In this document: positions 42,960 through 50,177 of the stretch, piece by piece
How the letters are laid out: each line of letters starts with the position of its first letter
Numbering within the stretch: position 1 is the stretch's first letter
Assembly: GCA_965212595.1 (NCBI GenBank)
Contig: CBDBVE010000009.1
Span: 248,001-312,000, forward strand
From: Poritiphilus sp965212595
GTDB taxonomy: Bacteria > Bacteroidota > Bacteroidia > Flavobacteriales > Flavobacteriaceae
Reading direction: 5' to 3'
DNA: 64,000 bases
Translations under genes and position numbers: made by a program
The notes under the pieces: generated by a model
Told to the model about the DNA's origin: nothing
Database searches by the model: none
The model's input: the letters and a program-made list of their open reading frames with translations, nothing else

Positions 42960-43925
42960 CTATCGGTTCCTGTTCAATAACGGCAATACCAGAAAAGATA
43001 TTGCACCAAAAATCACCACCATTAAGGTTTGGGCAATCCACATAATCCATCCAAAAGCACTACCTGACACTTCGCTGACACCAAAAATTTCCAAAGACTT
43101 TGAAACGGCTATCGGATAGGCAAGAAATCCGCCGTTGGTGGTAGTCATTGCAAAAGCCCCACCAACAAAGGCTACCAAAAGTGCCCCTAAAGACAAGCCC
43201 ACTGTCTCTAAAACGGTGTACTTAATTACCCAGAACATTGCAATATATGCCACCCAAATAAAAATTGTGTGGAAAACAAAAGGCCATTTTCGCTTCATTT
43301 TGAAAATACTCAATACCCCGTCGAGCATACTTTTTAGGAAGCCCTTAAGCTTAAGTGCAAAAGCGGAGGATGACTTTTTAATAAGCCGTACGCTAATAAA
43401 AAGACCCAGGACACCAATAGCCAATATGATAAAGCTTCCCGCCATTCCCAATCCGGTTTCCTGAATGAATTCCAGAATGAGTTCTGTTTGAAGAAACAGG
43501 GCAACTAAGATGATGAGAAACAACATGACAAGATCAATGATCCTCTCGGTAACGATGGTTCCAAACCCTTTTTCAAAAGGAACGTCTTCATAGGTGGCAA
43601 GGGCCGTAGCCCTTAGGATCTCGCCAGAGCGTGGAACTCCAAGGTTGGTTAGATAGGCCATTAAAATAATCAAAACATTGTTGCTTATTTTAGGTTTGTA
43701 CCCAAGGGGTTCAAGGAGGTAATTCCAACGAATAGCTCTCGAAATATGACTTAAAATACCAATAAACACCGATAATGCAATCCAGAAAGGATCCGCATCC
43801 TTGATATAAGCAATGATCTGTTGTCTTTGTTCAGGAGTTGTAGAACTGTAGAGATACCAGACCAAAAAAACTCCCAAGGCAATTGGGAGTATAAGCTTCA
43901 AAGTTTTTTTTAAATTAATCTTCAA
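42960..43925 (-). CDS. Flippase-like membrane protein (UPF0104/LPG synthase TM family)
   Basis: A 321-aa inner membrane protein with about eight helices (first about 8-27, then 50-65, 85-100 and so on). The central region H-I-S-R-A-I-R-W-N-Y-L-L-E-P-L-G-Y and N-L-G-V-P-R-S-G-E-I-L-R-A are the core motifs of the lysylphosphatidylglycerol synthetase TM-like (UPF0104) family; members move or attach lipids. The catalytic LPG synthase domain is absent. The start is TTG at 43925 (minus), 2 bases after the panD stop; no ATG lies in frame near it, and N-terminal M-K-I-N-L-K-K-T-L-K suits the family. Tight coupling to panD is likely. Confidence 0.85.
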   Translation of the reverse strand: MKINLKKTLKLILPIALGVFLVWYLYSSTTPEQRQQIIAYIKDADPFWIALSVFIGILSHISRAIRWNYLLEPLGYKPKISNNVLIILMAYLTNLGVPRSGEILRATALATYEDVPFEKGFGTIVTERIIDLVMLFLIILVALFLQTELILEFIQETGLGMAGSFIILAIGVLGLFISVRLIKKSSSAFALKLKGFLKSMLDGVLSIFKMKRKWPFVFHTIFIWVAYIAMFWVIKYTVLETVGLSLGALLVAFVGGAFAMTTTNGGFLAYPIAVSKSLEIFGVSEVSGSAFGWIMWIAQTLMVVIFGAISFLVLPLLNRNR

Positions 43926-43927
43926 GT

Positions 43928-44278
43928 TTATTTTAAAAGATTTGTCTGTTCATCCGGGAATACCAAAGCAGGATTAAAGGTTTTGGCTTCTTCGATATCC
44001 ATCCTCGCATAGGTGATAAGAATCAAGATATCGCCAACAGCTACTTTTCTGGCTGCCGCCCCGTTAAGGGTAAGTTCACCACTCCCCCTGGGACCTGGTA
44101 TGGCGTAAGTTTCTAGTCGCTCCCCGTTATTGTTATTTACGATTTGCACTTTTTCTCCCTGAATAATATTGGCAGCATCCATAAGGTCTTCGTCTATAGT
44201 AATACTACCTATATAATTTAGGTCGGCTCCGGTGACTCTAACACGGTGAATTTTCGATTTTACAACTTCAATTTGCAT
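43928..44278 (-). CDS. panD: Aspartate 1-decarboxylase
   Basis: A 116-aa pyruvoyl enzyme making beta-alanine for pantothenate and coenzyme A. The self-cleavage site is G24-S25 in N-Y-I-G-S-I-T-I-D, the normal family position. K-S-K-I-H-R-V-R-V-T near the start and N-G-A-A-A-R (about 72-77) are the substrate-binding and core residues. Length is normal. It follows panC by 17 bases on the same strand and precedes the flippase-like gene by 2 bases, so this is a pantothenate operon that also carries membrane protein genes. Confidence 0.97.
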   Translation of the reverse strand: MQIEVVKSKIHRVRVTGADLNYIGSITIDEDLMDAANIIQGEKVQIVNNNNGERLETYAIPGPRGSGELTLNGAAARKVAVGDILILITYARMDIEEAKTFNPALVFPDEQTNLLK

Positions 44279-44295
44279 GGGACAAAGTTAATGAA

Positions 44296-45141
44296 TTACA
44301 GGCCGATATTATCAATCAATCGAACACCTTCGGCATAAACGGCAATAAAGGCCCTGTAGGTTTTATTTTTCTTTTTTTGTCGCATTGGGGCCAAGGTCTT
44401 AGCATCAGTGATTTCAAAATATTCCAACTCGAAATCAGTATGGTTGTCAAACACTTTGATCACCCAATTCACTACCTCCTCCGCACTTTCCGTGCCAAAT
44501 TTGGTTTTGGCAGTTTGCAAGGTTTTATAGATAAATGAAGCCTCTTTTCGAAGCCGTTTTGACAGTCTTTCATTACGTGAGCTCATGGCAAGCCCTCCTG
44601 GCTCTCTGACAATTGGGCAGCCTATAATTTCTATAGGTAAATTTTCCATCGCCACCAGCGCTTTTATTATTTGTAATTGTTGAAAATCCTTCTCCCCAAA
44701 ATACGCCCTTTGCGGACTTACTAATGTGAGGAGTTCACGCACTATGGTGGCAACACCATCAAAATGCCCTTCTCTGAAACGGCCCTCCATTACACTTTCC
44801 AGTCCTGCGAAATCAAAGCGTGCAGATTTCACCCCTTCTTTATACATCTCCTCTACCGATGGGACAAATACAATAATATCTGAAGAAATCTGGTTGAGTA
44901 ATACGCTGTCCTCTTTAAAGGTTTTCGGGTATTTTTTTAGATCGTTCTGGTTGTCAAATTGGGTGGGATTTACAAAGATGCTTACTACCGTTACTGTATT
45001 TTCGGCTACAGCTCTTTTTACTAAGGCCAAATGACCCTGGTGTAGGGCTCCCATAGTAGGAACCATACCTATGGTATAATTTTTGGTAGTTAATTCACCT
45101 AAATGGGCTTTTAGTTTCTTTTTGGTATGGAATACCTCCAT
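44296..45141 (-). CDS. panC: Pantothenate synthetase
   Basis: A 281-aa cytoplasmic enzyme joining pantoate and beta-alanine using ATP. The nucleotide-binding motif is T-M-G-A-L-H-Q-G-H (about 29-37, the H-x-G-H class I signature), followed by V-S-I-F-V-N-P-T-Q-F (about 53-62), Y-F-G-E-K-D-F-Q-Q-L (about 147-156), and M-S-S-R-N-E-R-L (about 185-192, the KMSKS-like site). First gene of the panC-panD-flippase-esterase-like run. It is divergent from the truncated glycogen-synthase-like gene over a 102-base gap. Confidence 0.97.
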   Translation of the reverse strand: MEVFHTKKKLKAHLGELTTKNYTIGMVPTMGALHQGHLALVKRAVAENTVTVVSIFVNPTQFDNQNDLKKYPKTFKEDSVLLNQISSDIIVFVPSVEEMYKEGVKSARFDFAGLESVMEGRFREGHFDGVATIVRELLTLVSPQRAYFGEKDFQQLQIIKALVAMENLPIEIIGCPIVREPGGLAMSSRNERLSKRLRKEASFIYKTLQTAKTKFGTESAEEVVNWVIKVFDNHTDFELEYFEITDAKTLAPMRQKKKNKTYRAFIAVYAEGVRLIDNIGL

Positions 45142-45211
45142 GCTGAATAATTAAAGCGAGCAAACTTACTATAATTACTGCTATTCTGCATAATTTTTGT
45201 AATTTTGCGGC

Positions 45212-45219
45212 TACGTTTG
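45212..45219 (+). promoter_or_regulatory. -7 box for the GT5-like gene
   Basis: TACGTTTG matches TAnnTTTG and ends 24 bases before the ATG at 45244. TTG copies lie upstream but too close (12 bases) to be the usual -33 element. Confidence 0.45.
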
Positions 45220-45243
45220 CCCGATAAATAAAATTTAACTTTT

Positions 45244-46053
45244 ATGAATGGTAAAAAGATATTGTTTGTATCTTCAGAATTAGTGCCCTACTTACCAGAG
45301 AACGAAGTTTCCCTAATGTCTTACGAAGCGCCAAGAATGGTTAACAGCAATGGAGGCCAGATTCGAATATTTATGCCTAGATATGGTAATATCAATGAGC
45401 GCAGACACCAGCTTCATGAAGTCATAAGACTTTCAGGGATGAACTTGGTGATCAATGATATGGATATGCCTCTTATTATCAAGGTAGCTTCTATTCCAAG
45501 AGAGCGAATACAGGTATATTTCATCGATAATGAAGAGTATTTCAAAAGAAAAGCGACCTTCACTGATGAAGATGGAAATTTGTTCCCAGACAATGATGAA
45601 AGAGCGATTTTCTTTGCTAAGGGAGTGGTAGAGACGGTGAAGAAACTAAATTGGTCGCCCGATATCATTCATATTCATGGATGGATGGCTTCACTCTTGC
45701 CATTATACCTAAAACATTATTATGCAGATGAACCGCTCTTTGCGGATAGCAAGATAGTCACCTCGGTTTATGGGAAAGGATATGAAGGCGAACTGGATAC
45801 GGGTATGCAAAACAAGATTAGCTTTGATGGCATTAGCGAAGATCATATTAATGCACTAAAAGCACCCAGCTATAATAATTTGTTAAAAATTGCTGTAGAT
45901 TTTTCGGATGCGGTTATTTTAGCCGCGGAAGATATTCCACAAGATTTACAGGATCATATCGCCAACCTTCAAAAACCTGTGTTACCCTATGTTTCCATTC
46001 AAGAATTTGAGGAAGCTTATGCCAATTTCTATAATACGGAAGTGTTGATTTAG
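45244..46053 (+). CDS. Truncated glycogen synthase-like protein (GT5 N-terminal domain)
   Basis: A 269-aa protein matching only the first half of glycogen/starch synthase. It begins K-K-I-L-F-V-S-S-E-L-V-P-Y, keeps I-R-I-F-M-P-R-Y-G-N-I and D-I-I-H-I-H-G-W-M-A-S-L-L-P-L-Y (about 139-155), and ends at about the domain boundary. The K-x-G-G ADP-glucose motif that should follow S-S-E-x-x-P is absent (there is S-L-M-S-Y-E-A instead), and the GT-B C-terminal domain is missing. It is therefore unlikely to make glycogen; a regulatory or different sugar-binding role is inferred. I recall this short form as common in Flavobacteria beside panC. DUF4270 follows in the same direction. Confidence 0.78.
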   Translation: MNGKKILFVSSELVPYLPENEVSLMSYEAPRMVNSNGGQIRIFMPRYGNINERRHQLHEVIRLSGMNLVINDMDMPLIIKVASIPRERIQVYFIDNEEYFKRKATFTDEDGNLFPDNDERAIFFAKGVVETVKKLNWSPDIIHIHGWMASLLPLYLKHYYADEPLFADSKIVTSVYGKGYEGELDTGMQNKISFDGISEDHINALKAPSYNNLLKIAVDFSDAVILAAEDIPQDLQDHIANLQKPVLPYVSIQEFEEAYANFYNTEVLI

Positions 46054-46163
46054 ATTGCGCATTAGGGTGAGTTTTTCAAAATTTCAGAGTGAATGCAGTA
46101 GAAAAGTTTCAGACTAAGTCGGACAATTTTAAAAGTTCGGGTTTAATTGAGGAATTACTTAAA

Positions 46164-48005
46164 ATGGAAAAAGTAAGATTTTTGTTGAGAGGGATAAATC
46201 CCGCTTTCGCGGCTGTTTTGGCCATGGGTACCCTTATCTCCTGTGAGGAAGAGCCAACTACAATTGGAGAAGGAGTCATAGGAGGTGAACCTTTTAGTAC
46301 AGGCCAGGAAGTTTATGACGTTTTTGCCTTCAATAAGAAGATTGATGCGATACCTACAAACCAATTGCCTATTTATCAATTAGGCACCTTCAATGATCCG
46401 GTCTATGGCAGAACCGAAGCCAGGATCACCTCCCAAATTTCTCTTGCGGGAGGCACAGGGAGCCCAATTTTCGGTAATTTTTCACAACAAAATGAAGATA
46501 ATTCAGATTCTGAAGAGTCCTCAGCCATAAGAGAAAATGAAACTGTAACCGGGGTAAAACTTTTTATCCCATTTCTTCAAAATGCCAGAGCGGATAGTGA
46601 TGGAGACGGTGTAGCGGATGAGTTCGATGTAGATGATTCAGATTCTAATAGCGATAGCGATGGCGATGGGGTAAGTGATAATCAGGAGCGTGTTTCCGGA
46701 ACAGACCCCTTAAACCCTGATACAGATGGCGACGGCGTTTTGGATGGTGATGACGATTCAACAGTTGGGAATATCTTCCCGGTAAGAAGAGATTTAGACA
46801 GCATCTTTGGCAACAGGGAAATCGCCTATAACTTAAAAGTTCAACGGTCTAACTTCTTTTTGAGAGATTTAGATCCTTCGGCAGGATTCCAGGAGGCGCA
46901 GGAATACTTCTCAACACAGCAATTTCCTGAGTCTTTATTGGGTGAAGTATTGTTTGAAGGGACAGCGGAAATCAGTGACGAACAGACATTGATATTTGAG
47001 GAAGATGATCCGGAAACTGAGGAAGACGAGTCTTTGACCATTGACAATCGTTTTGAACCAGGCATCCTGGTAGATTTAGACACTCAGTTCTTTCAGGAAA
47101 ATATTATAGATAAAGAAGGGCAATCAGAGTTATTGAGCGTGCCTAACTTCAATGACTTTATTAGAGGTCTCCACCTCTCAGTGTCCTCAACCATGTCCGG
47201 CGAGGATATTATGTTCTTGTTAGACCTTACTTCCGCCGAGATAAGGATCACCTATGAGCATGATGCCCAGGACGATGAGGAAATTGTCACCCAGGAAAAA
47301 GAATATATCCTTAATTTTCTTGCCGGAGGAGGCAACAACCCCGTTATTGGTAATGCAGTGAATACATTGAACAATGACGCTTATCCTCCAGAAATACTGA
47401 ATCAACACGACACCGGTCTGAATGCTTCGAGAATCTACCTGAAGGGAGGAGGAGGATCTTATGCCGAGATCAAATTATTTGATGAAGTAAATGGAGAGGA
47501 TATTATCAATCAGATCAAGGCAAACAATTGGATAATCAACGAAGCCAATCTTGTATTCCATATAGACCGAGATGAACTTAACGCTGCCGGCACGGAATAC
47601 GAACCTCCAAGGTTGTATTTGTACAATGCTGAGACCAATCAGCCGCTTTATAATACGGCAACGGAAACTTCTTCTACTGAAAGAGCCCTTGGGCTTTTTC
47701 TCAACTACGATGGAATTATTGAAAAGTCTGACGATCTGGGTGTAAAATATACTGTACGGATTACGGATCATATCAATAATATTATTGTGAGGGACTCTGC
47801 GAACGCCACCCTGGGGCTTACACTTACTCCAGACATTCGGATTGTTGGAGCCTCAAAAACGATGTTAGCCGGAGGAATTGAGGAAGAAATTGCCGTAAGT
47901 GGAAATCTGAATCCGCTGAGTACGGTACTTTTTGGGAGTGAAGTCCCTGACGAAGAGGAGAAAAAGCTCCAACTCGAAATTTTCTTTACCCAGACCGATA
48001 ATTAA
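46164..48005 (+). CDS. DUF4270 lipoprotein with calcium-type repeats
   Basis: A 613-aa protein. ATG 46164 gives a lipoprotein leader with lipobox L-I-S-C (Cys27); a GTG start at 46089 would add 25 residues without signal character. DUF4270 spans most of the chain, with Y-Q-L-G-T-F-N-D-P-V-Y-G-R-T-E-A (about 71-86) as its signature. An insert at about 144-200 contains D-S-D-G-D-G-V-A-D, D-S-D-G-D-G-V-S-D and D-T-D-G-D-G-V-L-D, matching thrombospondin type 3 or dockerin-like calcium loops. Function is unknown; surface location is inferred. It lies downstream of the GT5-like gene by 110 bases and upstream of glmS. Confidence 0.85.
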   Translation: MEKVRFLLRGINPAFAAVLAMGTLISCEEEPTTIGEGVIGGEPFSTGQEVYDVFAFNKKIDAIPTNQLPIYQLGTFNDPVYGRTEARITSQISLAGGTGSPIFGNFSQQNEDNSDSEESSAIRENETVTGVKLFIPFLQNARADSDGDGVADEFDVDDSDSNSDSDGDGVSDNQERVSGTDPLNPDTDGDGVLDGDDDSTVGNIFPVRRDLDSIFGNREIAYNLKVQRSNFFLRDLDPSAGFQEAQEYFSTQQFPESLLGEVLFEGTAEISDEQTLIFEEDDPETEEDESLTIDNRFEPGILVDLDTQFFQENIIDKEGQSELLSVPNFNDFIRGLHLSVSSTMSGEDIMFLLDLTSAEIRITYEHDAQDDEEIVTQEKEYILNFLAGGGNNPVIGNAVNTLNNDAYPPEILNQHDTGLNASRIYLKGGGGSYAEIKLFDEVNGEDIINQIKANNWIINEANLVFHIDRDELNAAGTEYEPPRLYLYNAETNQPLYNTATETSSTERALGLFLNYDGIIEKSDDLGVKYTVRITDHINNIIVRDSANATLGLTLTPDIRIVGASKTMLAGGIEEEIAVSGNLNPLSTVLFGSEVPDEEEKKLQLEIFFTQTDN

Positions 48006-48081
48006 GTAAGGGCCATATACGACCTTAAAGAAATAGGCGTTATATTTTCGGTGACCGCAGAAAAAAGTGGTTTACTTCTTG

Positions 48082-48089
48082 TAAATTTG
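48082..48089 (+). promoter_or_regulatory. -7 box for glmS
   Basis: TAAATTTG, a perfect TAnnTTTG box 32 bases before the glmS ATG at 48122. No TTG at the -33 distance. The leader of about 28 bases is too short for a glmS ribozyme, and I see no ribozyme there. Confidence 0.45.
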
Positions 48090-48121
48090 TACATCTTATA
48101 AACAAACCCTTATTAGTACCT

Positions 48122-49969
48122 ATGTGCGGAATAGTAGGATACATCGGGCACAGAGATGCCTATCCGATCATCATAAAAGGATTACAAAGATTGGAATACC
48201 GGGGGTATGACAGCGCCGGAATTGCCATTTATGACGGTACCTCAATTAACCTTTCAAAAACGAAAGGAAAGGTAGAAGATCTGAAGAACAAGTCTGAAAA
48301 GAGTATTTCACTTGACGGGACACTAGGGATTGGGCATACCAGATGGGCTACTCATGGGGTGCCCAATGATGTAAATTCGCATCCCCACTATTCTAATTCG
48401 GGAGATTTAGTGATCATTCACAACGGGATAATCGAGAATTACGAGTCTATCAAAAAAGAGCTTACAAAACGAGGCTACGTTTTTGAATCAGATACGGATA
48501 CCGAAGTATTGGTGAACCTGATCGAAGAGGTAAAAAAGAAAGAAAATGTAAAGCTTGGCAAAGCCGTGCAGATTGCTTTGAACCAGGTGGTAGGAGCTTA
48601 TGCCATTGCTGTTTTTGATAAACAGAAACCCGACGAAATTGTGGTGGCTAAATTGGGTAGTCCGCTTGCTATTGGAATAGGAGAAAAAGAGTTTTTTATC
48701 GCGTCTGACGCCTCTCCGTTTATCGAGTTTACAAACAATGCCGTATACCTTGAGGATGAGGAAATGGCTATTGTAAGGCTCGGAAAAGAGATAAAGCTGA
48801 GAAAAATTAAAGATGACGCTGTTGCTTACCCTTTGGTACAAGAGCTTCAAATGAACCTCGAGGAAATTGAAAAAGGAGGATACGACCATTTTATGCTCAA
48901 AGAAATCTATGAGCAGCCAAGAGCTATAAAAGATACCTACAGAGGAAGACTTCTTGCCGATCAGGGGATCATTAAAATGGCAGGGATTGATCAGAACTTA
49001 GAGAAATTTATGAATGCCAATAGGATTATTATTGTAGCCTGTGGTACTTCATGGCATGCCGGTTTGGTAGCCGAATACATTTTTGAAGATCTGGCGAGAA
49101 TTCCTGTAGAGGTAGAATACGCCTCAGAATTTCGATATAGAAATCCGGTCATTACAGATAAAGATGTTCTTATCGCGATTTCGCAATCAGGAGAAACCGC
49201 CGATACCTTGGCCGCTATAAAACTGGCAAAAGAACGGGGGGCTTTCGTGTTTGGAGTCTGTAATGTGGTAGGGTCTTCTATAGCCCGTGAAACCCATGCA
49301 GGAGCCTATACACATGCCGGTCCGGAAATTGGGGTGGCATCTACGAAAGCATTTACAACACAGATAACAGTGCTCACCTTACTGGCCCTGAAACTAGCTA
49401 AAGAAAGAGGCGTGTTTTCAGAATCAAGTTTTCATGAGTTTTTAAGCGAACTGGAGAATATACCTAACAAAGTCGAAAAAGCGCTGGAGTCTAACCCACT
49501 TATCGAAATCATTTCGGAAGCGTATAAAGATTCAGATAATTGCCTTTATCTTGGAAGGGGGTATAATTTCCCCGTAGCGCTTGAAGGGGCCTTAAAGCTA
49601 AAGGAGATAAGTTATATCCATGCTGAAGGCTACCCCGCTGCAGAAATGAAACACGGGCCCATCGCCCTGATAGACGAGCAAATGCCGGTTATCGTTATTG
49701 CTACCAAAAAAGGACACTACGAAAAGGTAGTTAGCAACATTCAGGAAATAAAAACCAGGAAAGGCAAAATTATCGCCGTGGTAACCGAAGGAGATGAGCA
49801 GGTAAGAGACCTGGCAGACCATGTTATTGAAATTCCTGAGACCATAGAACCCTTAACACCTCTCTTAACTACCATACCACTTCAGTTACTTTCTTATCAT
49901 ATCGCAGTCTTAAGAGGTTGTAATGTAGATCAGCCTAGAAATCTTGCAAAATCAGTTACCGTAGAATAA
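48122..49969 (+). CDS. glmS: Glutamine-fructose-6-phosphate aminotransferase (isomerizing)
   Basis: A 615-aa cytoplasmic enzyme making glucosamine-6-phosphate for peptidoglycan and lipopolysaccharide. The N-terminal glutaminase begins M-C-G-I-V-G-Y with Cys2 as the nucleophile, and has L-E-Y-R-G-Y-D-S-A-G and G-H-T-R-W-A-T-H-G. The two SIS domains (about 290-430 and 465-605) carry A-C-G-T-S-W-H-A, S-Q-S-G-E-T-A-D-T and the C-terminal D-Q-P-R-N-L-A-K-S-V-T-V-E end. Length and motifs are normal. It has its own -7 box and is followed by a terminator. Confidence 0.97.
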   Translation: MCGIVGYIGHRDAYPIIIKGLQRLEYRGYDSAGIAIYDGTSINLSKTKGKVEDLKNKSEKSISLDGTLGIGHTRWATHGVPNDVNSHPHYSNSGDLVIIHNGIIENYESIKKELTKRGYVFESDTDTEVLVNLIEEVKKKENVKLGKAVQIALNQVVGAYAIAVFDKQKPDEIVVAKLGSPLAIGIGEKEFFIASDASPFIEFTNNAVYLEDEEMAIVRLGKEIKLRKIKDDAVAYPLVQELQMNLEEIEKGGYDHFMLKEIYEQPRAIKDTYRGRLLADQGIIKMAGIDQNLEKFMNANRIIIVACGTSWHAGLVAEYIFEDLARIPVEVEYASEFRYRNPVITDKDVLIAISQSGETADTLAAIKLAKERGAFVFGVCNVVGSSIARETHAGAYTHAGPEIGVASTKAFTTQITVLTLLALKLAKERGVFSESSFHEFLSELENIPNKVEKALESNPLIEIISEAYKDSDNCLYLGRGYNFPVALEGALKLKEISYIHAEGYPAAEMKHGPIALIDEQMPVIVIATKKGHYEKVVSNIQEIKTRKGKIIAVVTEGDEQVRDLADHVIEIPETIEPLTPLLTTIPLQLLSYHIAVLRGCNVDQPRNLAKSVTVE

Positions 49970-49991
49970 CAGAAATAGGCTAAGAAATAGC

Positions 49992-50027
49992 AAAAGGGAA
50001 GGTGTTAAAATGCCTGCCCTTTTTTTA
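49992..50027 (+). terminator. Rho-independent terminator after glmS
   Basis: AAAAGGGAAGG, a loop, and GCCTGCCCTTTTTTT form a hairpin with one mismatch and a T run, 23 bases after the glmS stop. Confidence 0.7.
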
Positions 50028-50078
50028 TTTTATTGCAAAAATCTAATTTTCTGGCACGCTATTTTATCAATATAATAC

Positions 50079-50090
50079 TATGCATGCATA
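50079..50090. promoter_or_regulatory. Palindrome upstream of a TonB receptor gene
   Basis: TATGCATGCATA is a perfect 12-base palindrome about 88 bases before the receptor ATG at 50178; the half-site TTTGCATA follows at about 50104-50111. It could be a regulator binding site. The 208-base gap otherwise holds the glmS terminator and AT-rich DNA. Confidence 0.35.
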
Positions 50091-50177
50091 ATTTTTTTTG
50101 ATTTTGCATACTGGATTTAAAAAAATCGGTATCTTGCCGGTGACTTGGTAACTAACTTAACTCAAATTAAGACTAGA

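Noticed and set aside
42934..43050. Longer start for the esterase-like protein
   Set aside because: It overlaps the flippase gene by about 90 bases and lacks a signal peptide, whereas ATG 42933 starts a clear one.
46089..46163. GTG start 25 residues upstream for the DUF4270 gene
   Set aside because: The added residues have no signal-peptide character, while ATG 46164 gives a normal lipoprotein leader.
48005..48121. glmS ribozyme or riboswitch upstream of glmS
   Set aside because: The leader predicted from the -7 box is about 28 bases, too short to hold the ribozyme, and no matching fold is visible.
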